Shown here one piece after another: positions 7,826 to 15,725 of a DNA stretch of 44,227 nt. A program made the translations under genes and the position numbers. This DNA comes from JANMDU01 sp031376455 (lineage in GTDB: Bacteria > Pseudomonadota > Gammaproteobacteria > Burkholderiales > Burkholderiaceae_C), in contig JANMDU010000091.1 in NCBI GenBank assembly GCA_031376455.1, positions 1 to 44,227 of the forward strand, in the 5' to 3' direction. Each line of letters opens with the position of its first letter. Position 1 is the first letter of the stretch. Below the pieces are notes generated by a model. The model was not told the origin of the DNA. It was given only the letters and a program-made list of their open reading frames with translations, and did no database searches.

Positions 7826-9418
7826 ATGCTTTTGCCTCACCGTGTTCAAGCGCCGCCCGCGCAATTTAACTTTGCCGCGCACCTCCTAGCCGCCAACGCG
7901 CAGCGCCAGGGCAAAACCGCGCTGATTGACGACAACCAGCAGCTGACCTACGCACAGCTGGCAGATCAAATCCAGCGCGTGGCGAGTAGCTTGCAGAGCC
8001 AAGGCCTGCGCCGCGAAGAACGCGTGTTGCTGCTCATGCACGATTGCACCGATTGGGTTGCATCTTTCCTCGGTTGCTTGTATGCCGGCATCGTGCCCGT
8101 GGCGGTCAACACCTTGCTGACACCTGTCGATTACGCCTACATGCTGCAACACAGCCGCGCGCAATGCGCCTTGGTCTCCGCTGCGCTGCTGCCAACGCTG
8201 CAAGGCGGCATGCAAATCGCTGCCCAAAATGGCGGACATGAAATCAAGGGGATTTACGTCTCGCGTGCGGCGGCTGATTTGCCGGTGAGCTTCACGGCTT
8301 GGGACAAACTTCTTGATGCAGCGCCGCTCGATACGCCCTGCGCCACGAATTGCGATGAAGCGGCCTTCTGGCTCTATTCCAGCGGCTCCACAGGTCGCCC
8401 CAAAGGCACGGTACACACGCACGCCAATGCGTTTTACACCGCCGAGCTGTATGGCAAAGGCGTGCTTGGCATCAAGGAGCGCGATGTGTGCTTCTCCGCA
8501 GCCAAGCTCTTCTTCGCTTATGGCTTGGGCAATTCCTTAAGCTTCCCATTGAGCGTAGGCGCTACGGTGCTGCTCATGGCCGAGCGACCCACGCCCGACG
8601 CGGTGTTCCAGCGCTGGACGGGCGGCTTAGCGGACACAAAACCCACCATCTTCTTCGGCGCCCCCACAGGCTTCGCAGGCATGCTCGCCGCGCCCAATCT
8701 GCCTGCCAAAACAGAAGTGGCGCTGCGCATGTGCTCCAGCGCAGGCGAGGCATTGCCGGCAGACCTGGGCAAGCGCTTCAAAGCCCATTTCGGCATCGAC
8801 ATCATCGACGGTATTGGCTCCACCGAAATGCTGCATATCTTCCTATCCAACCAACCGAACAAAGTGCGCTACGGCACCACGGGCTGGCCTGTGCCTGGCT
8901 ATGAGATTGAATTGCGCGGCGAAGGTGGTGGCTCGGTGCCCGATGGCGAGCCGGGCGACTTGTACATCCAAGGCCCCACAGCCGCCCTCATGTACTGGAA
9001 TAACCGCGAAAAAACCCGTGACACCTTCCAAGGCGCATGGACGAAAAGCGGCGACAAATATGTGAAGAACGCAGACGGCAGCTTCACCTATAGTGGCCGC
9101 AGCGACGACATGCTCAAAGTCAGCGGCATCTACGTCTCCCCCTTCGAGGTCGAGGCCACTTTGGTGCAACACAGCGCTGTATTAGAAGCAGCCGTGATAG
9201 GCAAAATAGACGCAGAAGGCCTCACCAAAACCAAAGCCTTCGTTGTATTAAAAGCCGGCAAGAGCGCAACAGAAGACGAGCTCAAAGCATTCGTCAAAGG
9301 GCTTCTAGCGCCCTACAAATATCCTCGCTACATCGAGTTTGTGAAAGAGTTGCCTAAGACCGCGACGGGGAAGATTCAGCGGTTTAAATTGCGGGATTTG
9401 GAAGCTTCGAGAATCTAG
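7826..9418 (+). CDS. bclA: Benzoate-CoA ligase
   Basis: This is an ANL-superfamily acyl-CoA synthetase that activates benzoate with ATP and CoA to benzoyl-CoA, the entry step for the box genes. I choose ATG 7826 because GAGGAG lies 5 nt upstream; the longer frame from 7778 has no such site. That gives 530 residues, the usual size. Motifs are the phosphate-binding loop at 184-194 (YSSGSTGRPKG), an IIDGIGSTEM adenine motif and the C-terminal catalytic lysine K516 (TGKIQRFKLRD). It is divergent from boxR. Other aryl-CoA ligases are possible, but context favours benzoate. Confidence 0.93.
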   Translation: MLLPHRVQAPPAQFNFAAHLLAANAQRQGKTALIDDNQQLTYAQLADQIQRVASSLQSQGLRREERVLLLMHDCTDWVASFLGCLYAGIVPVAVNTLLTPVDYAYMLQHSRAQCALVSAALLPTLQGGMQIAAQNGGHEIKGIYVSRAAADLPVSFTAWDKLLDAAPLDTPCATNCDEAAFWLYSSGSTGRPKGTVHTHANAFYTAELYGKGVLGIKERDVCFSAAKLFFAYGLGNSLSFPLSVGATVLLMAERPTPDAVFQRWTGGLADTKPTIFFGAPTGFAGMLAAPNLPAKTEVALRMCSSAGEALPADLGKRFKAHFGIDIIDGIGSTEMLHIFLSNQPNKVRYGTTGWPVPGYEIELRGEGGGSVPDGEPGDLYIQGPTAALMYWNNREKTRDTFQGAWTKSGDKYVKNADGSFTYSGRSDDMLKVSGIYVSPFEVEATLVQHSAVLEAAVIGKIDAEGLTKTKAFVVLKAGKSATEDELKAFVKGLLAPYKYPRYIEFVKELPKTATGKIQRFKLRDLEASRI

Positions 9419-9431
9419 TTTGTACTGGCTT

Positions 9432-9527
9432 GGCCTGTGGTTGGGTCATCCCCCTCCGCGACTGTCCTCCGCCGGCTACGCCGTCTCCCCCTTTATGTCG
9501 CTGCGGGAGATAACCCAACCACAGGCC
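9432..9527. repeat. R2 dispersed element, copy A
   Basis: It is bounded by a perfect 15-bp inverted repeat (GGCCTGTGGTTGGGT / ACCCAACCACAGGCC). The interior (TGTCCTCCG, CTCCCCCTTTAT, TCGCTGCGGGA) is shared in order with the element at 19802-19900. It directly follows the ligase gene, so the outer stem might also end its transcript, although no U-run follows. Confidence 0.75.
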
Positions 9528-9583
9528 AGATGTATACACCGCTAGAATTTTCGAGCGAAGATTTTTTGAGTAGCTAGCAGGCC

Positions 9584-9657
9584 GCAAGTGTGAGGCAATT
9601 CGCCCGACTGATTTGTGGTACTCCACCATGAAGGCGGGCGAAATGCCTCACACTTGC
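9584..9657. repeat. Large stem-loop upstream of the CoA-transferase
   Basis: Arms 9584-9606 and 9635-9657 (starting GCAAGTGTGAGGCA, ending TGCCTCACACTTGC) pair at 22 of 23 positions. The 28-nt loop holds a small GTGG/CCAC stem (9615-9626). The rest of the 9419-9705 spacer contains only R2 copy A. The structure could be a terminator or a mobile-repeat remnant. It argues against starting the next gene at 9613. Confidence 0.7.
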
Positions 9658-9705
9658 AGCCGCACTTTCCCAAGAGAAGTCCCCAGCTCGCCGATAATCC
9701 AAGTC

Positions 9706-10821
9706 ATGCAAAGCGAAGTAAAAAACACTGGCAGCCTCCAAGGCATCAAAGTCATCGATCTCTCCCGCGTCTTAGGTGGCCCGTATTGCACGCAAATCTT
9801 GGCGGATCACGGCGCTGATGTGCTCAAGATCGAACCGCCGCAAGGCGATGAAACTCGCGGCTGGGGGCCGCCGTTTAATGCGCTGGGCACGGCCAGCTAC
9901 TTTCTTGGGCTCAACCGCAACAAGCGCGGCACAACGCTTGATCTGAGCGACCCAGAGCAGCGCGAGCAACTGCTGGGCATGCTAGAGACGGCTGACGTGT
10001 TGGTTGAGAATTTCAAAACCGGCAGCATGGAAAAGTGGGGCATTGGTTTTGATACCTTACATGCCAAATTCCCCCGCTTGATTCACTGCCGCGTGAGCGG
10101 CTTTGGCGCTGACGGCCCGCTGGGCGGCTTGCCGGGGTATGACGCGGCGATTCAGGCGATGACGGGGCTGATGAGCATCAATGGTGAGAAGGGCGGTGAG
10201 CCTTTGCGCATGGGCATTCCCGTCGTCGATGTGGCTACTGGCATGAGCGCAGCACTTGGCATTTTGCTCGCCCTGCAAGAGCGCCACGCGAGCGGCAAAG
10301 GCCAGTTCGTTGAATCGAGTCTGTATGACAACGGCCTTGCCCTGCTCCACCCGCACAGTGCCAACCATCTGCTCGATGGCCGTGTGCCAGGGCGCAGCGG
10401 CAATGCGCATCCGAATATCGTGCCGTATGACACATTTGCCACGGGCACTGATCCGATCTTTCTCGCCGTGGGCAACGATGGGCAATTTGCCAAGCTCGTG
10501 CAAAAGCTCGGCGCGCCTGAGTTGGCCACCGATGCGCGCTTTGTGAGCAACGCGCAACGCAACGCCAACCGAGTTGCCCTCAAAGCCGCGCTAGAAGAGC
10601 GCTTAAAGCTCTTTGCCTGCCAGCCGCTGGCCGACCAACTCATTCGCGCGGGCGTGCCCTGCGCGCCGATCCAAAACATTGCGCAAGCGATCGGCGCCGA
10701 GCACACGCAGCACCGCGAGATGGTGGTCAAAATCGGCGACTACACTGGCATCGCCTCGCCCATCAAGCTCAGCCGGACGCCGGCGAGTTACCGAACAGCA
10801 CCGCCCAAGAGAGACATGTAA
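9706..10821 (+). CDS. CaiB/BaiF family (class III) CoA-transferase
   Basis: Homology begins at LQGIKVIDLSRVLGGPYCTQ, so I take ATG 9706 (MQSEVKNTGS, 371 residues). The frame open from 9613 runs through a hairpin that is unlikely to be coding. Class III features are the N-terminal Rossmann-like start, ADVLKIEPPQGDETRGWGPP, LNRNKRG, and PGYDAAIQAMTGLMSI, whose Asp is probably the acyl-forming residue. Such enzymes move CoA between carboxylic acids such as succinate and an aryl or alkyl acid. The ligase next to it suggests an aromatic or dicarboxylic acid, but the substrate cannot be read from sequence. Confidence 0.85.
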   Translation: MQSEVKNTGSLQGIKVIDLSRVLGGPYCTQILADHGADVLKIEPPQGDETRGWGPPFNALGTASYFLGLNRNKRGTTLDLSDPEQREQLLGMLETADVLVENFKTGSMEKWGIGFDTLHAKFPRLIHCRVSGFGADGPLGGLPGYDAAIQAMTGLMSINGEKGGEPLRMGIPVVDVATGMSAALGILLALQERHASGKGQFVESSLYDNGLALLHPHSANHLLDGRVPGRSGNAHPNIVPYDTFATGTDPIFLAVGNDGQFAKLVQKLGAPELATDARFVSNAQRNANRVALKAALEERLKLFACQPLADQLIRAGVPCAPIQNIAQAIGAEHTQHREMVVKIGDYTGIASPIKLSRTPASYRTAPPKRDM

Positions 10822-10904
10822 AACACAAGCGTTTAAGACGCTTGTTACGTAAAAGTTGTGAAGTTTCGCTACAGTAGAGCGCATAGCTCGAACCGGCAAA
10901 TATC

Positions 10905-12440
10905 ATGACTTTCTATGCTTTTTTTCTGCGTCTGCAAATCAGCTTCTTGGCCTGCTTTGCGATTTTCAATTCCGCTGCACACGCGCAACCTGCCAGGGAG
11001 CCTGCGCGCGCGAATCAGCTAGAAAATTCCGTCGTCAAAATCTTCACCACGTCTCGCCAGCCCGATCTCTTTCGCCCGTGGAACAAAGCCGCACCTAGCG
11101 AGAGCACCGGCTCAGGCGTGGTGATTGAGGGCAACCGCATTTTGACGAATGCACACGTTGTGAATTACGCGAGCAAAGTGGAAGTGCGTGCCAAAGAAGG
11201 CGGCGATAAGCTGCCCGCTAAAGTTATTGCGATCGCTCGCGGCATTGATTTGGCTGTGCTTGAATTGGAAGACAACAGTTTCTTTGCGAACCGCCCCGTG
11301 CCTGCGCGCGCCAGCGTGTTGCCTGAGGTGAAAGATGAAGTGCTGGCCTATGGCTATCCGTTTGGCGGAAATTCGCTGTCGATCACCAAAGGCATTGTGT
11401 CGCGGATTGAATTCGTCTCCTACAACTTCCCCACGCAGGGTTTGCGCATTCAGGTTGATGCTGCGATCAACCCCGGAAACAGCGGTGGCCCGGTATTTGC
11501 GGCAGGCAAAATGATCGGTGTAGCCTATGCCATCGTCAACAGCGCGCAAAACATTGGCTACATCATTCCGAATGAAGAGGTCGAGCTGTTTTTAGCTGAC
11601 ATCAAAGATGGCAAATATGATGGCAAGCCCGCTATCTACGACGAACTGCAAACGCTAGAAAATCCAGCGCTTCGCAATTTCCTCAAGGCTGATAAATCTG
11701 TGCGCGGCATGGTCGTCCAACGGCCGATGTCTAAAGACGAGAGCTATCCGCTCAAAGAATGGGACATCATCACCCGCATTGGCAACACAGATATTGACAA
11801 CCAAGGCATGGTCAAGCTCGCAGGTGATCTGCAAGTGCGCTTTCAATACCACGTGCAAAAATTTGCCAAAGACGGCAAGCTGCCTTTAAGTGTCATCCGC
11901 GCTGGCAAAGCCATGCAAATTGAGTTGCCGGTGGTATCCAGCAGGCCGCGCTTGGTCAATACACTGAGCGGCGCCTATCCCTCATATTTCGTTTACGGCC
12001 CGATGGTGTTCTCTCGCGCGACTTGGGAGTTCCGCAGCTTTTTTAACAACAATTCTGGTTCACTCAACAGCTTTGCTTTCAACGCACAGCCCTTGGTCAC
12101 GCGCATGGCTGATGAGCCCAATGCAAAACGAGAAGACTTGGTTGTGGTCAGCGCGCCATTTTTTCCGCACAAATTGGTATCGGGCTACGACAATCGCTTT
12201 GGCTCCGTCGTGCAATCCATCAACGATACGCCAGTGCGCAGCTTGCGGCACATGGCAGAAATTCTGCGCGAGCTCAAGGACGATCTTGTCGTCATCAAAT
12301 TTGACCAGCAAACCGCAGAAAGCATCGTGCTGCCGCATAAGCAGATGCTCGATGCAACGGAGGAGATTCTGAGCGACAACGGCATTCGCTTCCAAGCATC
12401 CAGCGATTTACTAGATGTGTGGCCCGTGATCAAACGCTGA
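10905..12440 (+). CDS. Secreted HtrA/Deg-like trypsin-fold serine protease
   Basis: The 511-residue protein has a signal peptide (about 1-27, cleavage after AAHA), so the enzyme is periplasmic or exported. The catalytic triad is H84 (TNAHVV), D115 (GIDLAVLEL) and S193 (NPGNSGGPV). A PDZ-like region follows (about 230-320: GMVVQRP, DIITRIGNTDID). The C-terminal 170 residues resemble a second, poorly conserved PDZ-like part (FGSVVQSINDTPVRSLRHM). The layout is closer to plant Deg-type proteins than to DegP. It stands alone between the CoA-transferase and bdhA. Confidence 0.85.
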   Translation: MTFYAFFLRLQISFLACFAIFNSAAHAQPAREPARANQLENSVVKIFTTSRQPDLFRPWNKAAPSESTGSGVVIEGNRILTNAHVVNYASKVEVRAKEGGDKLPAKVIAIARGIDLAVLELEDNSFFANRPVPARASVLPEVKDEVLAYGYPFGGNSLSITKGIVSRIEFVSYNFPTQGLRIQVDAAINPGNSGGPVFAAGKMIGVAYAIVNSAQNIGYIIPNEEVELFLADIKDGKYDGKPAIYDELQTLENPALRNFLKADKSVRGMVVQRPMSKDESYPLKEWDIITRIGNTDIDNQGMVKLAGDLQVRFQYHVQKFAKDGKLPLSVIRAGKAMQIELPVVSSRPRLVNTLSGAYPSYFVYGPMVFSRATWEFRSFFNNNSGSLNSFAFNAQPLVTRMADEPNAKREDLVVVSAPFFPHKLVSGYDNRFGSVVQSINDTPVRSLRHMAEILRELKDDLVVIKFDQQTAESIVLPHKQMLDATEEILSDNGIRFQASSDLLDVWPVIKR

Positions 12441-12477
12441 ACGGCTGGCGCCCAAGTTTCATCGCTAAAATTCGGCG

Positions 12478-13266
12478 ATGACTACTTCTCTCAAAAACAA
12501 AACCGCCGTTGTCACTGGTTCAACCAGCGGCATTGGCCTGGGCATAGCGATTGAACTCGCCAGACAAGGCGCGAATATCGTGCTCAATGGCTTTGGCGAT
12601 GCGGCAAGCATTGAAGCGGCTCGCGCTGCGATTGCCACGCAAGGCGCGCGCGTGGCTTACCACGGCGCAGATATGAGCAAGCCAGCCGAGATTGAGCAGC
12701 TGATTGTCTTTGCCGTCAAAGAGTTCGGAATGGTGGATATTTTGGTGAACAACGCAGGCATTCAGCATGTGAGCGCGGTGGAAAATTTTCCAGTAGAGAA
12801 ATGGGATGCGATCATCGCCATCAACCTCTCCAGCGCTTTCCACACCACGCGCCTCGCCATCCCCGGCATGCGCGCCAAAAATTGGGGCCGCATCATCAAT
12901 GTGGCGTCCGCACATGGCTTGGTGGCTTCAAAAGACAAATCGGCCTATGTGGCGGCCAAGCACGGCCTCGTGGGTTTTACCAAGTCCATCGCGCTAGAAA
13001 CCGCCAAGACAGGCGTGACCGTCAACGCCATCTGCCCCGGCTGGGTGCTCACCCCGCTGGTGCAAAAGCAAATTGATGATCGCGCCGCCAGAGAAGGCAT
13101 CAGCGTCGACCAAGCTAGCAAAGATTTACTTGGCGAAAAACAACCCAGCCTGCAATTCACCACGCCTCAGCAACTCGGCGAGCTCGCCGTATTCCTCTGC
13201 CAAGATGCAGCCGCCAACGTGCGCGGGCAGGCTTGGGCGGTGGATGGCGGGTGGACGGCGCAGTAA
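12478..13266 (+). CDS. bdhA: 3-hydroxybutyrate dehydrogenase (SDR family)
   Basis: The 262-residue classical short-chain dehydrogenase has a cofactor motif TGSTSGIG (13-20), NNAG (91-94) and a catalytic set N116, S144, Y157, K161 (SAYVAAKHG). The C-terminal QPSLQFTTPQQLGELAVFL and VDGGWTAQ are typical of D-3-hydroxybutyrate dehydrogenase, which oxidises 3-hydroxybutyrate to acetoacetate with NAD+ in polyhydroxybutyrate turnover. No partner genes of that pathway are adjacent. It ends 32 bp from the convergent DEP-domain gene. Confidence 0.9.
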   Translation: MTTSLKNKTAVVTGSTSGIGLGIAIELARQGANIVLNGFGDAASIEAARAAIATQGARVAYHGADMSKPAEIEQLIVFAVKEFGMVDILVNNAGIQHVSAVENFPVEKWDAIIAINLSSAFHTTRLAIPGMRAKNWGRIINVASAHGLVASKDKSAYVAAKHGLVGFTKSIALETAKTGVTVNAICPGWVLTPLVQKQIDDRAAREGISVDQASKDLLGEKQPSLQFTTPQQLGELAVFLCQDAAANVRGQAWAVDGGWTAQ

Positions 13267-13298
13267 AAGCAAATGCCCGAGGATCAACGCTTGATAGG

Positions 13299-14324
13299 TT
13301 AACGAAAGCGGTAGAAGAAATTTCCATCTTTGACGCGATGCTCTTGCATCACATGCTCAATCAGGCCAAAGCTCAGCAACCGGTTCAGTAGATTCTCAGC
13401 TTCATGGCGGGGCACACTCTTGTTTTTTTCTAACCAACCCACTGCCTCGCTGCCGACCCAGCACTGTGGATAGTTCACGCCCAAGTAAGAGCGATCTGCG
13501 ACTGCGATTCCAGACTCAGCCGTCAACGCTGTTAGCAACTCGCCGAGCCTGACTGTGGAACTCGATAGGGTCGCATCAATGCGATAAAAGTAGTTTTGAT
13601 CTTCGAATTCGTGCTCATGCAACACATGGTGCATCAAACCCAGATTCAACAAAGCTTGGCCCAGTAATTCCGCCACAGCAGCACTGCAACTGAACCGTTT
13701 ACACATCCAAGCCACCGCTTCGCTGCCCGAGAAGCAAGCGTGATAGGTTTTCAAATTGTGAGACCGGTCGATGCTCTTGACTGAACTGAGCATCGCGCGC
13801 GCAAGCGTTTCAGCATCCATGCCGCAATTCGCGCGGATCATGCCTCGCAGCGTCAGAGGATCAGCGCGCGTGCTTAACTCTGCCAGCGCGGCGCCTAATT
13901 GCTGGGCGTTCAATGACGTTGTCTTCGTCAGCGTCGCCAGGGCGGCAGGAAGATCTGCGGGGGCTCTCAGCATGTCTTGTGCGTCAATTTCAGCAAACAG
14001 TCCAGCAAAACCCAACTCGTTGACCCAAGCACGATCTGCATCCCATACCGGCCCTTGCTCGTGCCGAAACAGGATCACGCTTTGACGAACTGGCGCTGGC
14101 AACCGATGCGCCAAATCTACGATATGCGCGAACGCCTTGGGCAAGCTGGCCAAATCGATGAGTGCCGCAGAAGACGGCTCTTTTTCAAATTGAGAGACCA
14201 AAGCGTTGAGCGCTTGCTCTGAGTCGTGGATTGATTGAGGGGTTAGACCAAGCGAGGTGACCAGTGCTCGCGCAGATTGCAGCGCGGCGTCATGTGGCAT
14301 AGCTAGGAAAACAGATGTAGTCAT
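13299..14324 (-). CDS. Tandem DEP-domain protein with receiver-like N-terminus
   Basis: I choose ATG 14324, which has GAGG 9 nt upstream, over an earlier alternative start; this gives 341 residues. Two DEP-like domains are visible at about 186-250 (CFSGSEAVAWMCKRF ... FYRID) and 274-341 (CWVGSEAVGWLEKN ... FFYRFR). They share WVGSEAV, L..GL..HV..EH and NYFYR-type motifs. Residues 1-135 could be a degenerate receiver-like domain (VFLAMP, AALIDLAS, VILFRH), but no phosphoacceptor is convincing. DEP domains mediate membrane or partner binding in eukaryotic signalling. Their role in bacteria is unclear, and I do not assign a function. Confidence 0.7.
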   Translation of the reverse strand: MTTSVFLAMPHDAALQSARALVTSLGLTPQSIHDSEQALNALVSQFEKEPSSAALIDLASLPKAFAHIVDLAHRLPAPVRQSVILFRHEQGPVWDADRAWVNELGFAGLFAEIDAQDMLRAPADLPAALATLTKTTSLNAQQLGAALAELSTRADPLTLRGMIRANCGMDAETLARAMLSSVKSIDRSHNLKTYHACFSGSEAVAWMCKRFSCSAAVAELLGQALLNLGLMHHVLHEHEFEDQNYFYRIDATLSSSTVRLGELLTALTAESGIAVADRSYLGVNYPQCWVGSEAVGWLEKNKSVPRHEAENLLNRLLSFGLIEHVMQEHRVKDGNFFYRFR

Positions 14325-14467
14325 GATGATCCTCAGTATTGGCGGTAGCTTTCTGTCGATTCGCCCCATTGAGTTCTTACATTGACACAATCTGATCCCG
14401 CCGCCGATTCCTCCAGGTGTTGGCAGCTCGTAGTCATTTTTTCAGAATTTGAATTCACAAAAACTAT

Positions 14468-14537
14468 CAAAACGCTATATATTTTATAGCGCCTTGCGCA
14501 GTATCTATGCCGGCTAAAGCCCTAAAAGGCTTAAAAA
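14468..14537 (+). repeat. R1 repeat copy downstream of apbC
   Basis: It reads GCTATATATTTTATAGC (outer inverted repeat), CCTTGCGCAG, CTATGCCGGCTA, then CCTAAAAGGCTTAAAAA. It abuts the apbC stop codon at 14538. Confidence 0.9.
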
Positions 14538-15626
14538 TCAGGTATCTTTACTGATCTTGATCGAAGGAAACTTCGATGAAAAATCTTTCGCCTTCGCCGC
14601 AATCTTGATCGCCACTTGCCGCGCGACCGCTTTGTAAATCCCAGCAATCTCGCCATCAGGATCGGTCACCATCGTGGGGCGGCCACTGTCGGCATTCACG
14701 CGGATGCTCATGTTGAGTGGCAGCGCTCCGAGGTAATCAATGCTCTTCTCGGCGGCATAGCGCTTGCCGCCATCTTCGCCAAAAATGTGCTCGGTGTGGC
14801 CGCATTGTGGGCAGCAATAGACCGCCATGTTTTCCACAATACCCAGAATCGGCACGCCCACTTTCTCAAACATCGCCACGCCCTTTTTCGCGTCCAGCAA
14901 GGCTATGTCTTGCGGCGTGGTGACAATCACAGCGCCTGTCATAGGTACGCGTTGGCTTAATGTGAGCTGAATATCGCCCGTGCCGGGCGGCATATCAACG
15001 ATGAGGTAATCCAGATCTTTCCAATTCGTCTGGCGAATCAGTTGCTCTAGCGCCTGCGTAGCCATCGGGCCGCGCCAGATCATGGCTTCGTCTTGATTGA
15101 CAAGGAAGCCAATGCTCATCACCTGCACGCCGTAGTTCTCCATCGGCTCCATGGTTTTGCCATCCTCAGACTCGGGGCGGCCTTCAATGCCCATCATCAT
15201 CGGCTGGCTGGGCCCGTAAATATCCGCATCCAAAATTCCCACACGTGCGCCCTCGGCGGCCAGCGCGAGCGCAAGATTCACCGTCGTCGTGCTCTTGCCC
15301 ACGCAGCCTTTGCCAGAGGCCACAGCGACAATATTTTTCACTGTCGGCATGAGCGCCACGCCGCGCTGCGCCGCATGCGCCACGATTTTCATCGTCATGT
15401 TGCAAGAGACGTTATCCACGCCCGCCACACCTTTGGCTGCTGCAATCAAGGCTTTACGAAATGCCGGAATCTGGCTCTTGGCCGGATAGCCCAGCTCCAC
15501 ATCAAAGGCCACATCGCCATCGGTCACGCTCAAATTTTTGATGCATTTGCTGGAGACAAAATCTTTGCCGGTATTGGTATCGATCACGCTTTTGAGAGCT
15601 TCGAGAATCTGTTCGTTGGTGGCCAT
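14538..15626 (-). CDS. apbC: Mrp/ApbC iron-sulfur cluster carrier ATPase
   Basis: I start at ATG 15626 (MATNEQILEALKSV, 362 residues); the frame extends to a TTG four codons upstream. Residues 1-90 are a DUF59/MIP18-like domain. The deviant Walker A at 105-112 (GKGCVGKS), LIVDMPPGTGD and the cluster-binding CPQC motif identify the Mrp/NBP35 ATPase, which carries 4Fe-4S clusters to apoproteins in the cytoplasm. BoxA in this window is one possible 4Fe-4S client, but there is no direct link. It is divergent from metG with about 100 bp between them, an order common in betaproteobacteria. Confidence 0.93.
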   Translation of the reverse strand: MATNEQILEALKSVIDTNTGKDFVSSKCIKNLSVTDGDVAFDVELGYPAKSQIPAFRKALIAAAKGVAGVDNVSCNMTMKIVAHAAQRGVALMPTVKNIVAVASGKGCVGKSTTTVNLALALAAEGARVGILDADIYGPSQPMMMGIEGRPESEDGKTMEPMENYGVQVMSIGFLVNQDEAMIWRGPMATQALEQLIRQTNWKDLDYLIVDMPPGTGDIQLTLSQRVPMTGAVIVTTPQDIALLDAKKGVAMFEKVGVPILGIVENMAVYCCPQCGHTEHIFGEDGGKRYAAEKSIDYLGALPLNMSIRVNADSGRPTMVTDPDGEIAGIYKAVARQVAIKIAAKAKDFSSKFPSIKISKDT

Positions 15627-15725
15627 GAAAGGGATCAATTTCTAAATAGAAAACAAAGGAATCCTTGAGTGTACCCAAGCCACTTAAAATCAGGGATTAC
15701 CCCGCAAATATTCGCAGATTAAGCC

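Noticed and set aside
8075..8100. TATGCCGGCAT in the benzoate-CoA ligase gene.
   Set aside because: It encodes the conserved LYAGIVPV of this enzyme family and no other R1 block flanks it.
9613..9705. Upstream extension of the CaiB-type gene.
   Set aside because: It crosses a 23-bp-arm hairpin and has no family homology; the start at 9706 fits better.
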